Shown in pieces: positions 52,300-62,689 of a DNA stretch of 64,000 nucleotides (position 1 is the first letter of the stretch; each line of letters begins with the position of its first letter). The translations under genes were made by a program, and so were the position numbers. This DNA comes from Symbiodinium natans. Its lineage: Eukaryota > Sar > Dinophyceae > Suessiales > Symbiodiniaceae. The notes beneath the pieces are model-generated. The model made no database searches. It was not told where the DNA came from and saw only the letters and a list, made by a program, of their open reading frames with translations. The stretch is from contig CAJNDS010002489.1 in the NCBI GenBank assembly GCA_905221605.1, positions 186,001 through 250,000 of the forward strand, written 5' to 3'.

Positions 52300-52474
52300 A
52301 GCCCCAAAAGAAGAGCTGATCCTTGCAATGCCCAGCTGAGCCAAGAGCAGGCTTTTTCACCCCCTTTTTCTTCTCGTTCTCCAAAGCTTGGAGAAGGGCC
52401 TGAGATGCCCATTCCAATGTGTCAGAATCCGTTCCGCAGCGTAGGGCGAATAAGTGCTGCACCTCCCTGTCCAT
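52300..52474 (-). CDS. Possible exon, unknown protein
   Basis: From ATG 52474 the minus frame reads MDREVQHLFALRCGTDSDTL and then ASQALLQALENEKKKG, a protein-like helical composition; it then runs into a telomere-like tract, so its true end lies near 52300. Confidence 0.3.
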
Positions 52475-52493
52475 TCTGGGACTCCACCTGCGG

Positions 52494-52607
52494 CTACTTG
52501 GAGGTTCATGGGTAGCTAGAAGTGGTTAGAAGTAGGGTAACTATACTTGAAACCTTACCTAGGGTACTTATTACCCTACTTATAACTACCCATGAACCTC
52601 CAAGTAG
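52494..52607. mobile_element. Family A element copy 9 (best preserved)
   Basis: CTACTTGGAGGTTCATGGGT (52494-52513) is mirrored perfectly by ACCCATGAACCTCCAAGTAG (52588-52607); inner ATTACCCTACTTATAA also partly mirrors the left half. The element is 114 bp with no ORF, and I see no clear target duplication. Confidence 0.9.
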
Positions 52608-53686
52608 AATGACTAGACTAGACAACACCGGAATGCATACGCAAAGACGTGTGTTTTGGCACGTCCCTAAACCCTAAACCCTAAACCCTGAACCCTAAAC
52701 CGTCATGGTGGGCTGTCCCTTGAATGCTTCGCTCGAACTTGCACGTCCTGCGTGCCTCAACGGGTCAATGGAGGCAAGCTTCCGGCCAATGCCCCAATAA
52801 TCGTTATAGATGCAAGCATCTGCCCACATCCACTGCCAGCCTCAAGGCAAGAGGCAACACAAAATGCAACAATCAATGGAGTTTGTGTCGGACATAGATA
52901 GATACATATCCTATGAACGAACATAGGCATAGTAGAACTCTTTCTATATATATATATACATATATATCCACAGAAATATGTGTATGTATATATATATACA
53001 CATGACATGATATGGTTTCAAAGTACTGCTGCTTCTTGCGCAGTTGCTTGCCATCACCGGCAGGGGCTTGCGCAATCATGATACAGGGGCGAACTTAGAA
53101 GAAGCCTGCGCCGTCGCCATCCTCCTGGAGCCACACCTCCCACTTTGAACATGAGCTTGGGGTTTAGGGTTTAGGGTTTAGGGTTTAGGGTTTAGGGTTT
53201 AGGGTTTAGGGTTTAGGGTTTAGGGTTTAGGGTTTAGGTTTGGGGTTTAGGGTTTAGGGTTTAGGGTCTAGGGTCTAGGGTTTTAAGTTTAGGGCGGGAG
53301 GTGGGGTTCATGGGTTCTAGCTTAAGCCACTAAGGTTGTACCCTGGTTTGGGACACCTTTTTTTCAGAGAGGGATGTTAAGGGCCATATAAGGTGTACAT
53401 TGAGGGAACTTTAAGGGGTACTACCTTAGGGGTACGAGTCTTGATCCCTTCGGGGGTGGGGGTTGTTGGCTGCGCTATCAACATTGGCCAAGCAACGTCG
53501 GACAAAGGGTTTAGGGTTTAGGGTTTAGGGTTGTCGAGTCCTTTGAGGTTAGCACAATGACAGGAGTGTCGAGAGAAGCTGCCATTGCCCCCAAGCTTGA
53601 CCGTGTGACAGCTGACCATGAGTAAGGAACAATGCAAATACGGCGTCTCTGGGGGCATGCCTTGAGACAAAACTCTACAATGTGCT
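52608..53686. other. Unique islands and long TTTAGGG tract, no gene
   Basis: CCCTAAA at 52669-52702, TA-repeats at 52943-53005, and TTTAGGG at 53157-53290 (about 17 units, 10 of them perfect). Confidence 0.65.
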
Positions 53687-53775
53687 TTGGGATGTTCCCC
53701 CGAATCTAACAATCCTTAATCGGGGGGTACTACAACCCCCACAAAGGACTGTTAGTACAACGGGGAACATCCCAA
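53687..53775. mobile_element. Family B element copy 3
   Basis: TTGGGATGTTCCCC and GGGGAACATCCCAA ends; inner CTAACAATCCTTAATC mirrors AAGGACTGTTAGTAC. 89 bp. Confidence 0.85.
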
Positions 53776-53865
53776 CATATTAGCGTAGCCCGTCCTCCTC
53801 GGGCTGGCCCTGCTGCTCGCGAGCCTGGGAAGCCTGGCCGAGTGTTTATTTCTAGGGCCTTAAGA

Positions 53866-54040
53866 GGTAGAATAGTTTTTTTCTTTTTTTGTGGGGTGGG
53901 GGGGGTATTTTTATATAATTATAAAGGGGCCATTTGTTTAATGTAGGGGCCTGTTAATAGGTTTTTGGGTGTTACTATAGTGTTTTTTATATAGGGGCCA
54001 TAAGGGAATACTACTAGAACTTATTCCGACCCCAATATTG
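53866..54040 (+). mobile_element. Family D element copy 6, with internal duplication
   Basis: The TATTTTTATATAATTATAAA and GGGGCCAT block occurs twice before the CTACTAGAACTTATTCCGAC end, making this copy about 175 bp. Confidence 0.8.
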
Positions 54041-55330
54041 TAGGGATTAGGGGTTTCTAAAATTCGTGTCTCCAAGGGCAGATGTAAAATGAAGCATGAG
54101 GAATAGTCGGCACGTGATGGCAAAATCCCGTTAACTAGTCATTGGCCCAAAGCGTCCAATATCACAAAGTCCCGCACGCCCTAAACCCTGGATCCTAAAC
54201 CCTTTCGCAGTAGGACTCCACTGCCCGCCTTGCCCTTATTCCCCAGCGGCACAGGTGACGCCTAAACCCTAATCTCTAAACCCTAAACCCTAAACCCTAA
54301 ACCCTAAACCCTCCCTCAGCCGAAACTTGAAAATCTGCTTCCTCTGTGGCCGATGGCATGGCAGCATTGAGATGACATGGACGCGCAATGGGGACCTACT
54401 TTTTTGTTAGGGGGTTCTTGGGGGTTTAGGGGCAGGGTAGGTGATCTAAGAATCCTATAATGGGTTATAGAATACGAACCGATACCAAAAAAGCCGGTTT
54501 AGGGTTCTTAAGGCAAAGCTTCTGGAACACAAAACTTTCCAAACGATGGGGCATCAAGCGGCTGAAGCAGTTCTACCTGGACGGATCTCGAATGCTTCCA
54601 TGTTCGGCTGTCTTGTCACCCGTCTAACTGTTGTGTGCTGATCCAATGAAGCTACCTCCGCTACCCATGATGCACGGTTTTGAGATGTTTCGAGCCACGA
54701 TGCAGCCGCATTCATGCCGAGGCTGCAATCTCGCAAGCACGATCAATCTGACGAGTACCTCCGGCAACAGAGGTGTGTGAGTCACGGAGCACAACCCTAA
54801 ACCCTAAACCCTAAACCCTTTTTAGGGTTTAGGGTTGGCTTAGAAAGCACAATTTAGGTAACAACCTTTCCCACGCCCGGCAACTCACAGGTCGCAAAGC
54901 TGCCGTCAAGCGCGCGACTAGCATCTTTGATCCAACCCTAAACCCTAAACCCTAAACCCTAAACCCTAAACCCTAAACTGTTGCAAAGCCAAGGCATGCC
55001 ACAGGCGTGCTGAGCTTTGCCCGAAACGGCACACGAGCCTCGAACTCTACAAATGTCCCCGAATCCCCTTAAAGGTTTAGGGTTTAGGGTTTAGGGTTTA
55101 GGGCCCCTAGGGGGTAGTTTAAGTGATTTTAGGCCATGTCCACTAGGTTTAGGGTCTAGGGTTTAGGGTCTAGGGTTAGGGCTTAGAGTTCAGGGTTCAG
55201 TTAATGTTAGGCCATGGAGCGCACCGCCACCCTGAATCCTTTTTCGTTCCTGCAGCCGCCTGTGCCGCGCGGCCCCATCTTCGGGTGACTGCGGGAGCCT
55301 GGAAGTCAAAGCGCGATTCGGGCTTCTCCT
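54041..55330. other. Telomere-like tracts and unique islands, no gene
   Basis: Tracts at 54262-54313, 54795-54835 (both orientations meeting head to head), 54935-54976, 55074-55103 and 55148-55200. ORFs at 54554-54736 (-) and 55204-55404 (+) have no domain. Confidence 0.55.
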
Positions 55331-55447
55331 ATACTCCCCTTAGAACCTTAATAACAACAAGATTGCTTCATCTAGGTTTTGATATCTTCCTGGGTTTTAG
55401 ATAAACAGAAATAAAAAATTATTCTCAAGGGGGATATAGTCCCGGGG
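55331..55447 (+). mobile_element. Dispersed element family E copy 1
   Basis: ACTCCCCTTAGAACCTTAAT at the left, an A-rich middle and AAGGGGGATATAGTCCC at the right. Confidence 0.75.
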
Positions 55448-55875
55448 CTTCGCAGGAGCGAGGGCTTGGAACCTTGGATTTGCCAGCATCAAGCCTTGCT
55501 GGGCGCAGCTTGAGGGTGAAAAGCACATAGCGATGATCGAATACTCACCCCTTATCACTCTTCGCGTGGGCAAGAGGCCGAACTGCAGTGTTTCCCCGCT
55601 TGGCTGAAGATTGTTTTGTGTCTGAAAGGCTTTGGGGTGGCCTCCAGCTCGAAACGGAGGCGCTTCCCGGCTCTCAGATTAATGAAGTACCACCTCTGGC
55701 TTCTCCCAAACCCTAAACCCTAAACCCTAAACCCTAAACCCTAAACCCTAAACCCTAAACGCTACATATGTTGCAAGAGCCAAGAAACCCGAACCGCAAG
55801 GGTGTCTGAATACATGGGCCTTGCCACCGGAAGTGGCGCTGGCTTGCGGCACCTGCGCTGCCCGATGCCCTCCCC

Positions 55876-55958
55876 TATGCTTCCCTTAGAACCTTAATCA
55901 AAATAATATTTTGAACCTTTATAAAAAAATGATTCCCAAAGGGGATATAGTCCCCAAA
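55876..55958 (+). mobile_element. Dispersed element family E copy 2
   Basis: TTCCCTTAGAACCTTAATCA, AAAAAAATGATTCCCAAAGG and GGGATATAGTCCCC. Confidence 0.75.
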
Positions 55959-56872
55959 ACGGCTTTTTGTGTTGTTTAGGGTTTAGGGCCCTTTGGTCTT
56001 GGATTTTGGGGACTGTAAGTTTGACGGGGCAGAAGGTTTAGACGGCCTAATCAGGGATGTTTCACGGAGCAACAAGCAACTTGGAAATATCCTAAACCCT
56101 AAGCCCTAAGCCCTAAGCCCTAAGCCCTAAGCCCTAAACCCTAAACCCTAAGCCATGTAAGGAACATGCCCTAACCTAAGGGGCGCCATCACCCTGCTTC
56201 GTTTGCCCTCAACTTCCGCACGACAAGGAGCCCAGGGCCCCTGATTTTCGTGTCACCCGCCTAGCTCAGCATTGCGTGGCGTATGTCAGAGGAGAAACCG
56301 TTGCATTCACAAGGATCCCAAAGTTAAGGTTCAGGGTTGGGGTTTTGGGAGGCCTGACCACGTCTTCGAGGTCTTCGCGTTGAAACGCTTCCCAAACAGA
56401 AAATCAACCGTAGAAAGCAGAATCTGCCCAGGACCTACCTAGCTTCAACCCCGGGAAGACGCGGGGAAGAGCACCAGGTCTGCCAAAGTTCGCGGCGCTT
56501 CCGGGCGGGGCGCTGCCAGCGAAACCTCTGCCTGCGCCAAAGTGTCGTAAAACACGAAGCCTTTCCCGTAAGGCTCCAAATAGCCCAAAGCGGGTACGAT
56601 TAACAGACTTTAGACCCCAACGTAGGGCATTCTTTGTATACTTGGCCCTACACTACATTTCAGGGGCCTAATAATTGAGCCCTTAAGGGGTTCCAGCAAC
56701 CTAACTACTATAGGTCCCTGGAAGTATAGGGTGGGGCTCTGGGGTTCGGTCGTGTTCGGTCTAATCCCTGAACCCTGACACGTATCTGAGAGCTGGGGGT
56801 GCACCAAGCCCTGATCCGCGCGAGCCTTAAACTTGGGATCCCAAACGCTGGATTACACCCTACGACTAACCT
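55959..56872. other. Unique stretch, no firm gene
   Basis: CCCTAAG/CCCTAAA tract at 56092-56155. The segment 56600-56730 (CTTAAGGGGTTCCAGC and GGTCCCTGG) resembles short mobile repeats but has no partner in this window. Confidence 0.5.
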
Positions 56873-56950
56873 AGTTCATGGTTGGGATAGTATTAAAAAA
56901 ACTAAGTTTCAAGTCCTTATTGAGTTTAGGTACCCTTGAATAAGTAACAT
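56873..56950 (+). mobile_element. Dispersed element family F copy 2
   Basis: TTCATGGTTGGGATAGTATT, TCCTTATTGAGTTTAGGTAC and CCTTGAATAAG. Confidence 0.65.
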
Positions 56951-57309
56951 GCTACCCCACTATGATTTCTGTCCATCACATGGCTCCTGTGCGTAAGTGA
57001 CCTCCGTTCTGCGCGATGGACAAGGAAAGTCGGAGGGATGGTAGACTGTCGGAGGCAGGGCGCACCAAACAGTAATCGCAACTTACGCCTGTATATGTAT
57101 ATACGTGTATGTAGACATGTTATACTTATAATATTGTACGCATGTAGTTCCCAAGAAGTAGAGTTCCCCTTAAATCCCCCCAACAAAACAAAGCAAAGCA
57201 AAAAGACAGAATCCTCCTGGAACAGAATAGGGGCCCTAAAGGAAACCCCTCCCCGCCGTCCCCCCCCAACCTATAAATTCTACATCAACCTCCCGATGTA
57301 AACCCCTAT

Positions 57310-58010
57310 ACCTTACCTAGACCCCTGAGAGCCTAAACCCTAAACCCTAAACCCTAAACCCAATAACCCTAAACCCTAAACGGGGGGAGGGGGGCATGTG
57401 GCCTGCGCATAGCCCACCCAGCCGCTGCCATCCCAAGCCTCCTCCACACGGCCATCCTGGGCCGGAAGCCCGCAAGTGCCTAAACCCGGTTTAGGGGTTT
57501 AGGGTTTAGGGTTTAGGGGTTTAGGGGTTTAGGGGTTTAGGGGTTTAGGGGTTTAGGGGTTTAGGGGTTTAGGGGTTTAGGGGTTTAGGGGTTTAGGGGT
57601 TGAGGGGTTGAGGGGTTGAGGGGTCTAGGGTTTTAGTGTTTTAAGGGTTTAGGGCTTTAAGGGTTTTAAGAGTTTTGTGATTTCCTAAGCCCTGTGTTGG
57701 GTTGTAGAGGCTTTAGGGTCTTGAGGGGTTGTTTACGGTTTGGGGTTTTAGGGGTTTAGGGGCTGTTTAGGGTTTAAGGGGTTGCTTGAGGCTTTGGGGG
57801 TTTAGGATTTAGGGGTTTTGGGGGCTTAGGTAGGGTTTTGGGGTTTAGGGCTTTAGAGGCTTGGGGTGTTAGGGTTTTTGGGATTTAGGGGTTAAGGATT
57901 TAGGGTTTTATGGGTTTAGGGTTTTGGCGATTAGGAGTAAAAGGGCTTTGGGTTTTAGGGACTCAGGGTTTCAGGGTTTATGGCTTTGGGTTGAAGTCTT
58001 CTCGCCCGGT
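57310..58010. repeat. Largest telomere-like block, octamer core decaying outward
   Basis: CCCTAAA at 57331-57380; after 110 bp, perfect TTTAGGGG octamers at 57488-57600; then increasingly degenerate TTTAGGG, TTTTAGGG and TTGAGGGG units to about 58000. Confidence 0.92.
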
Positions 58011-58139
58011 TGGTACATGGCCGTGGGTTTAATTGGGGGTGTACGGGTTTAAGGGTTATTCAAACTCTCACCATCACAAACGCGATCTATAACCTAAATC
58101 CCACATACAGCCATGAAGCCCTACAAGCCGAAAGAACCC

Positions 58140-58460
58140 TATGAACCCTAGCACGTTGTCCCTAACCCTAAACCCTAAACCCTAAACCCTAACCCTAAAC
58201 CCTAAACCCTAAACCCTAATGCCAAAACATGGCCTGGTGAGCGAAGGCCGTCTGCGCCAACTTGTTGAGCTCGGCTCCCGCCGCGCCGTGGCCAGCAAGC
58301 CGGATCGCCTCTTTTTTTTGTCGCCACCCGACAATCCAACTCTTAGGGTTTAGGGTTTAGGGCTTAGGGTTTAGGGCTTAGGGCTTAGGGCTTAGGGTTT
58401 AGGGTTCAGGGTTCAGGGTTCAGGGTTCAGGGCTTAGGGTTTAGGGTTTAGGGTTTAGGT
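58140..58460. repeat. Telomere-like tracts of both orientations
   Basis: CCCTAAA at 58158-58220; CTTAGGG/TTCAGGG/TTTAGGG variants at 58346-58460, with TTCAGGG repeated four times in a row. Confidence 0.9.
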
Positions 58461-58944
58461 GCTACTCTCATCTCTCGGAAAGAGCTCTTCTCTTGTAGTT
58501 TCGAAACTGAGCAGTGCGAACCCAGTCGTGCTCGCAGGCTTACTACGTCGTGCGCGTGCCCTCCCAAGTTCAGAGTTCGCGGAAAGTGCCAAAACTGCTA
58601 CAATCGTCGTGTTGGTGTAGCCGAAGAAGTTCAGATTAGCTGTGGCTTCAAAAACTAACATTCCGGATGCTGTTTATGCGAAGGTTTGGGGCATGCACCC
58701 TAGACTGAAAAACGCGCTGAGATGCATTGGTACTCGATCTTAAAGTTTAGTGCCTCAACTTGTGCCTGGCTTGAAATTAAGGGGTGTTAGCTTAAGCGAC
58801 GCTGTTGTCGGATCCTTAGTCGAATTCGTGTGCCAGGATAAGTGGTTGGGGCGCTAAACGGACAGCTGAACAGTGCACCTGGTTTGCTGTGATGCTTGAA
58901 TATGTATTAACGTATGCGTCCAAAGAGGCTTCTTAATCCGGTCT
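58461..58944. other. Unique stretch, weak minus ORF
   Basis: A 68-aa minus ORF (58455-58661) starts MLVFEATANLNFFGYTNTTI; no domain is recognised and its end falls into repeat. I do not call it. Confidence 0.35.
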
Positions 58945-59211
58945 ATGTCGCTAGGCGTACTTGTTCGCCGGTTTCTGGATGCCTTTGTTCACGTATTGAA
59001 GCATCACGGCGTTGACTGTCCAACTCTTCAGGCGATACGCCATCTGAGGTCCTTCGGATTTGGTATCCAAAGTGGTGTAGCTGCTAGTAGAGAGTTTAAT
59101 CACGGTGATGAGATTCTAGCAGTGTTTGAGAATAGCGGAGCATGTTCCCCAACTCGATCTTCAAAGAAGAGGCAAACCTTTTGCCAAACTCTCTCGTTTC
59201 CTCACGGATGA
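58945..59211 (+). CDS. Possible small gene or exon, unknown
   Basis: An 88-aa frame from ATG to TGA begins MSLGVLVRRFLDAFVHVLKH and continues with a protein-like middle (TLQAIRHLRSFGFGIQ, FNHGDEILAVFENSG). The surrounding 58660-59330 is free of telomere-like repeats, unlike most of the window. No family recognised. Confidence 0.33.
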   Translation: MSLGVLVRRFLDAFVHVLKHHGVDCPTLQAIRHLRSFGFGIQSGVAASREFNHGDEILAVFENSGACSPTRSSKKRQTFCQTLSFPHG

Positions 59212-60114
59212 CACGGATCCCCTTGCATGACGTCGTTATGTGTTTCTTTCTCTTTCTCTCTCTCACCGAGATCATTGATATCGTTCGGAGGCTCGTTTCT
59301 AATGGTAGGGTTTTTGCTCTGTAGGGATATGGTCTGCAGGAGGCTTATGGTCTCTAGGCGGAAAGGGCTTATTATGCTTGTGGTGTCTTAGTGCTCATTT
59401 CGGGTTGAGGGCTTCTTGAGGTTTTAGGAATTAGTTAGAATTTAGGGCTTGGTTTGGGCATAGGGTGTCCTTTAGAGTTTAGGATTCTGCCTCCTCAGAG
59501 AGCTCTACTTATTTTCGAGCGTCAGGGATTTGGGCCTAGCTGCAAGCCACCGAACTACTTGCCATTTGCGGTTTGATACGGTTCTACGAAGAAAGAAGGC
59601 TGGAACAAACTTTGCGAAGCGCATGCAAGCTGAAATCCGATTTGCATAAGGCTCCCAAGACGGGTTTCAATAAAGGGCTTCGCTACATGCACCCCCGCGA
59701 ATTGCAACACGTAGTGGCACTTTGAAACATGGGTTCCAAAACAATATCAGTGTGGGGGCCAGATACCGGCTATCCAAGCTGCCGAGGAACCAAAGCCCGA
59801 TCCTGACTGCTGGAACTCATAATACATCACGAGTCTGATCGCCCTCATCACCATCCTCACCATACTACCACCATCAAGATGACAAGAGCAATAACAGATA
59901 ACAATAACAACAATCATGAATAAACAAATGCAATAATTACCGTCCTCACCATGGTCACTATAGCCGGCACAGTTCTGGTGCACAGCTTCATGGCTTATCA
60001 TGTTGTAGTTCATGCGCCCACCGCTACCACGCAGTACGCTCCCTGCGAATGGAGGCCTCTGCCAGGGCTGTGAAGTCCACACAGTCGCGGCCGTTGTAGG
60101 AGCCGCCTACAAAG
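59212..60114. other. Unique stretch, possible minus exon
   Basis: A 111-aa minus ORF (59747-60082) contains MVRMVMRAIRLVMYYEF, an amphipathic basic helix, flanked by an AAC/AAT-type simple repeat that encodes its hydrophobic middle. Not strong enough to call. Confidence 0.3.
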
Positions 60115-60155
60115 CGGTTTAGGGTTTAGGGTTTAGGGTTTAGGGTTTAGGGTAG
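60115..60155 (+). repeat. Telomere-like tract
   Basis: Five perfect TTTAGGG units. Confidence 0.9.
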
Positions 60156-60359
60156 TTCTTGTTCCCTTCACTCGTTAAGGCCCTTCTCATCTTCAAGGGC
60201 GCAAGAATCTCACGCACACAAAGCCCAAAACCGTCAATCCCAACTGCCCGAAAGCACATTATGGTGCCTGCTTCTATTTCTCTCCAGGGACGGAAGGAGG
60301 GACTTCGGGGAGCCGAGGGGTTCTATCATATTAAATTCTAATTTGTGATCTACAGCAGC

Positions 60360-60364
<5 letters not shown>

Positions 60365-60390
<26 letters not shown>

Positions 60391-60440
60391 CATATATACA
60401 GCAGCAAACAAAAACACACATATATATATATATATATGAT
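60365..60440. repeat. TA-repeats duplicated around AGCAGCAAA
   Basis: Two TA-repeats, each preceded by CAGCAGCAAA, about 45 bp apart. Confidence 0.85.
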
Positions 60441-60647
60441 ATGCATAGATAAGGGGAACCCAACATGTATACTCACCAGGAACAATTCTGGAACCCTTAC
60501 AACCTACTTAAGCAACCCACGAACCAGCCCTCTGCGACGCACAAGTTCTATTGTCGACTTATAGGACACTTATGTTTCACTTTGCATAGCTCTTGCGTAC
60601 CTAAGTTTACCTGTTTAAGCATCCCCATCAACCTTAAACCCTCGTCC

Positions 60648-60749
60648 TTGCAGGTTCACAGGTACAAGTAATTAGTCATGAGCAAGATTATGGGTAAGAC
60701 AACTCTAGTAATAACCTGATTTACTAACCACCGAAGAACCTCCAAGTAG
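60648..60749 (+). mobile_element. Family A element copy 10, diverged
   Basis: CAGGTTCACAGGTACAAGTA at the left and AACCTCCAAGTAG at the right. Confidence 0.55.
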
Positions 60750-62060
60750 CCCTAAACCCTTTTTTGAACCCAGGCTCTGAGCATCAGCCCTAAACCCTAA
60801 ACCCTAAACCCCTAAACCCTAAACCCTTAGCCCCAATAGGATACCCCACACTTGCGCTTGCCTCGCCGCACCGCCTCAGGGAAGGCTTCGGTGACTTCCT
60901 GCAAACCGGGCCTCGAACAGTAAGACATAAGAGGAGGAGCCCCCGAGCTGGAGGGCTTGGGGGGTAAGGTTGAGGGTTTTTTGGCCACCCGACTAGCCAG
61001 GGTTTAGGGTTTAGGGTTTAGGGTTTAGGGTTCAGGGTTTCGGGTTTGGGGTTTAGGTTTGGGGTTTGCGGTTGGGGGTTTGGGGTTCAGGGTTTAGGGT
61101 TGGGGTTTCGGGTTTGGGGCTTCGGGCTTAGGGGTTAGTGCTTCTGGGTTTGTACGGGGCTTGTGCGTTTACCCCTTGGATGCAAGAAGGGACCCTGAGG
61201 ATACTCCTGAATTCAGCAGAATTTGGCAAGCTCCAAATCCATAAGCCGCGAAAGCGCAACAAAAAAAACGAAACCCTTGTGACCCAGACTGCTCAGGCTC
61301 CAACCATCTAAACCCTAAACCCTAAACCCTCTGTGTGCTGAGATCATCTGGGTGGTGAGCATAGTGAGCGGTGCACCTGAGGTAGCATGAGGTGAGGACG
61401 AAGGCTTCGGGTCGGGTTTGGGGTTTGGGGTTTGGGGTTTAGGGTGTGGGAGGGCGTAGGCTTTACACTTCATTCTGGGCGGGTGCGCAGAGCAAGGCTT
61501 TGCAAGATGGTACATGATCGCCGGGCCACGGGCCAGTTCCTGCACGCAGATGCTTCAGTGCACAGGTCTTAGCGGGGGTAATCAGAACACAATACACCCT
61601 GTACACCCCCAAAACCCCCTAAATGCCACAGTTTGCTGCAACTATTTGCGAATTCAGAGCTGGGGTTAAGGGGTTTTGGGGTAAGGAGTTAGGGCTTTAG
61701 GGGTTCTAGGACTCATCCCAGAAAACACAACCCAGACGGGCGCCTTCTGCGACGCCACGGGAGTCGGTACTCACGACGGGAGAGCTGGCAACCAACCTGA
61801 CCAAGGTGTTAAACCCTAAACCCTAAATCAATATTTGCTTAAGAACCCCCTGAAAAGTGGAAGGACACTATTTCGTTCAGGTTACAGTGGGAATACATGC
61901 TCGTGTTTTTTGGTGTTTCCTAAGAACACATGTTAATCTCATATTTATAAACCCGGAACTCAATTGAAAACCCCCCTCAATTAAGGAATCCCGGCCGCGG
62001 CCCGAGGACTGATTTTTCCCCAAACAGGAACCGTTTGGGGGTCCTCTCCTCAGCAAAAAA
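60750..62060. other. Telomere-like tracts and unique islands, no gene
   Basis: CCCTAAA at 60788-60830; TTTAGGG/TTTGGGG at 61003-61140; GGTTTGGG at 61410-61445. No ORF with coding character. Confidence 0.55.
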
Positions 62061-62069
62061 GGTGTCACG

Positions 62070-62345
62070 CGCTTGGCCAGATGGGTGTCACGCGCTTCGG
62101 GCCCGCGGTCTCCCATGGTCGAGGGCAATTGGGGCTGGGTTCGTGTCACGCGCTTCGGGCCTGGGATCTCCCATGGTCTCCGATCATGTGCACAATTGGG
62201 GCCGGGTGGGTGTCGCGCGGTTTGGGTCCGTGTCGCGCGCTTCGGGCCTGCGGTCTCCCATCTCCGATCATGAGCACAATTCGGGCCGGGTGGGTGTCGC
62301 GCGGTTTGGGTTCTTGGTCTCCCATGGTCTCCGATCATGTTCATG
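62070..62345 (+). repeat. GC-rich minisatellite, three to four units
   Basis: Units of about 65-90 bp share GTGTCACGCGCTTCGGGCC, GGTCTCCCATGGTC, GATCATG and CACAATTGGGGCCGGGTGGG. The long plus and minus ORFs over it (155-159 aa) follow the repeat. Confidence 0.85.
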
Positions 62346-62384
62346 CAGAGCTCGGCTCAACACTCCACGGTGTTAGACCAGCAA

Positions 62385-62685
62385 CCACCCTAAACCTTTA
62401 CCCTAAACCCTATAAACCAAACCCTATAAACCCTGTAAACCCTACAAACCCTACAAACCCTATAAACCCTATAAACCCAATGCACCCAATGAACCCTATG
62501 AACTCTCTAAACCCTATACTTGGCTGCACTCAGAAGGGTGGCTATAAGTTAAATTTTTAGCTGCCTTCTTAAGAAACCCAATAAACCCAAAAAGGCGAAG
62601 GATCTAAAGTTACAGCAAAGCACCACAAAGTATGAAACCCGATAAACCCTATAAACCCCATAAACCCTATAGACCCTAAGCACCA
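62385..62685 (-). repeat. Nonamer telomere-like tracts (CCCTATAAA)
   Basis: CCCTATAAA, CCCTGTAAA and CCCTACAAA units at 62395-62515 and again at 62636-62680; counterpart of 1559-1795 on the other strand. Confidence 0.9.
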
Positions 62686-62689
62686 TCTC

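Noticed and set aside
62035-62560. Long overlapping ORFs on both strands
   Set aside because: Follow the minisatellite period.
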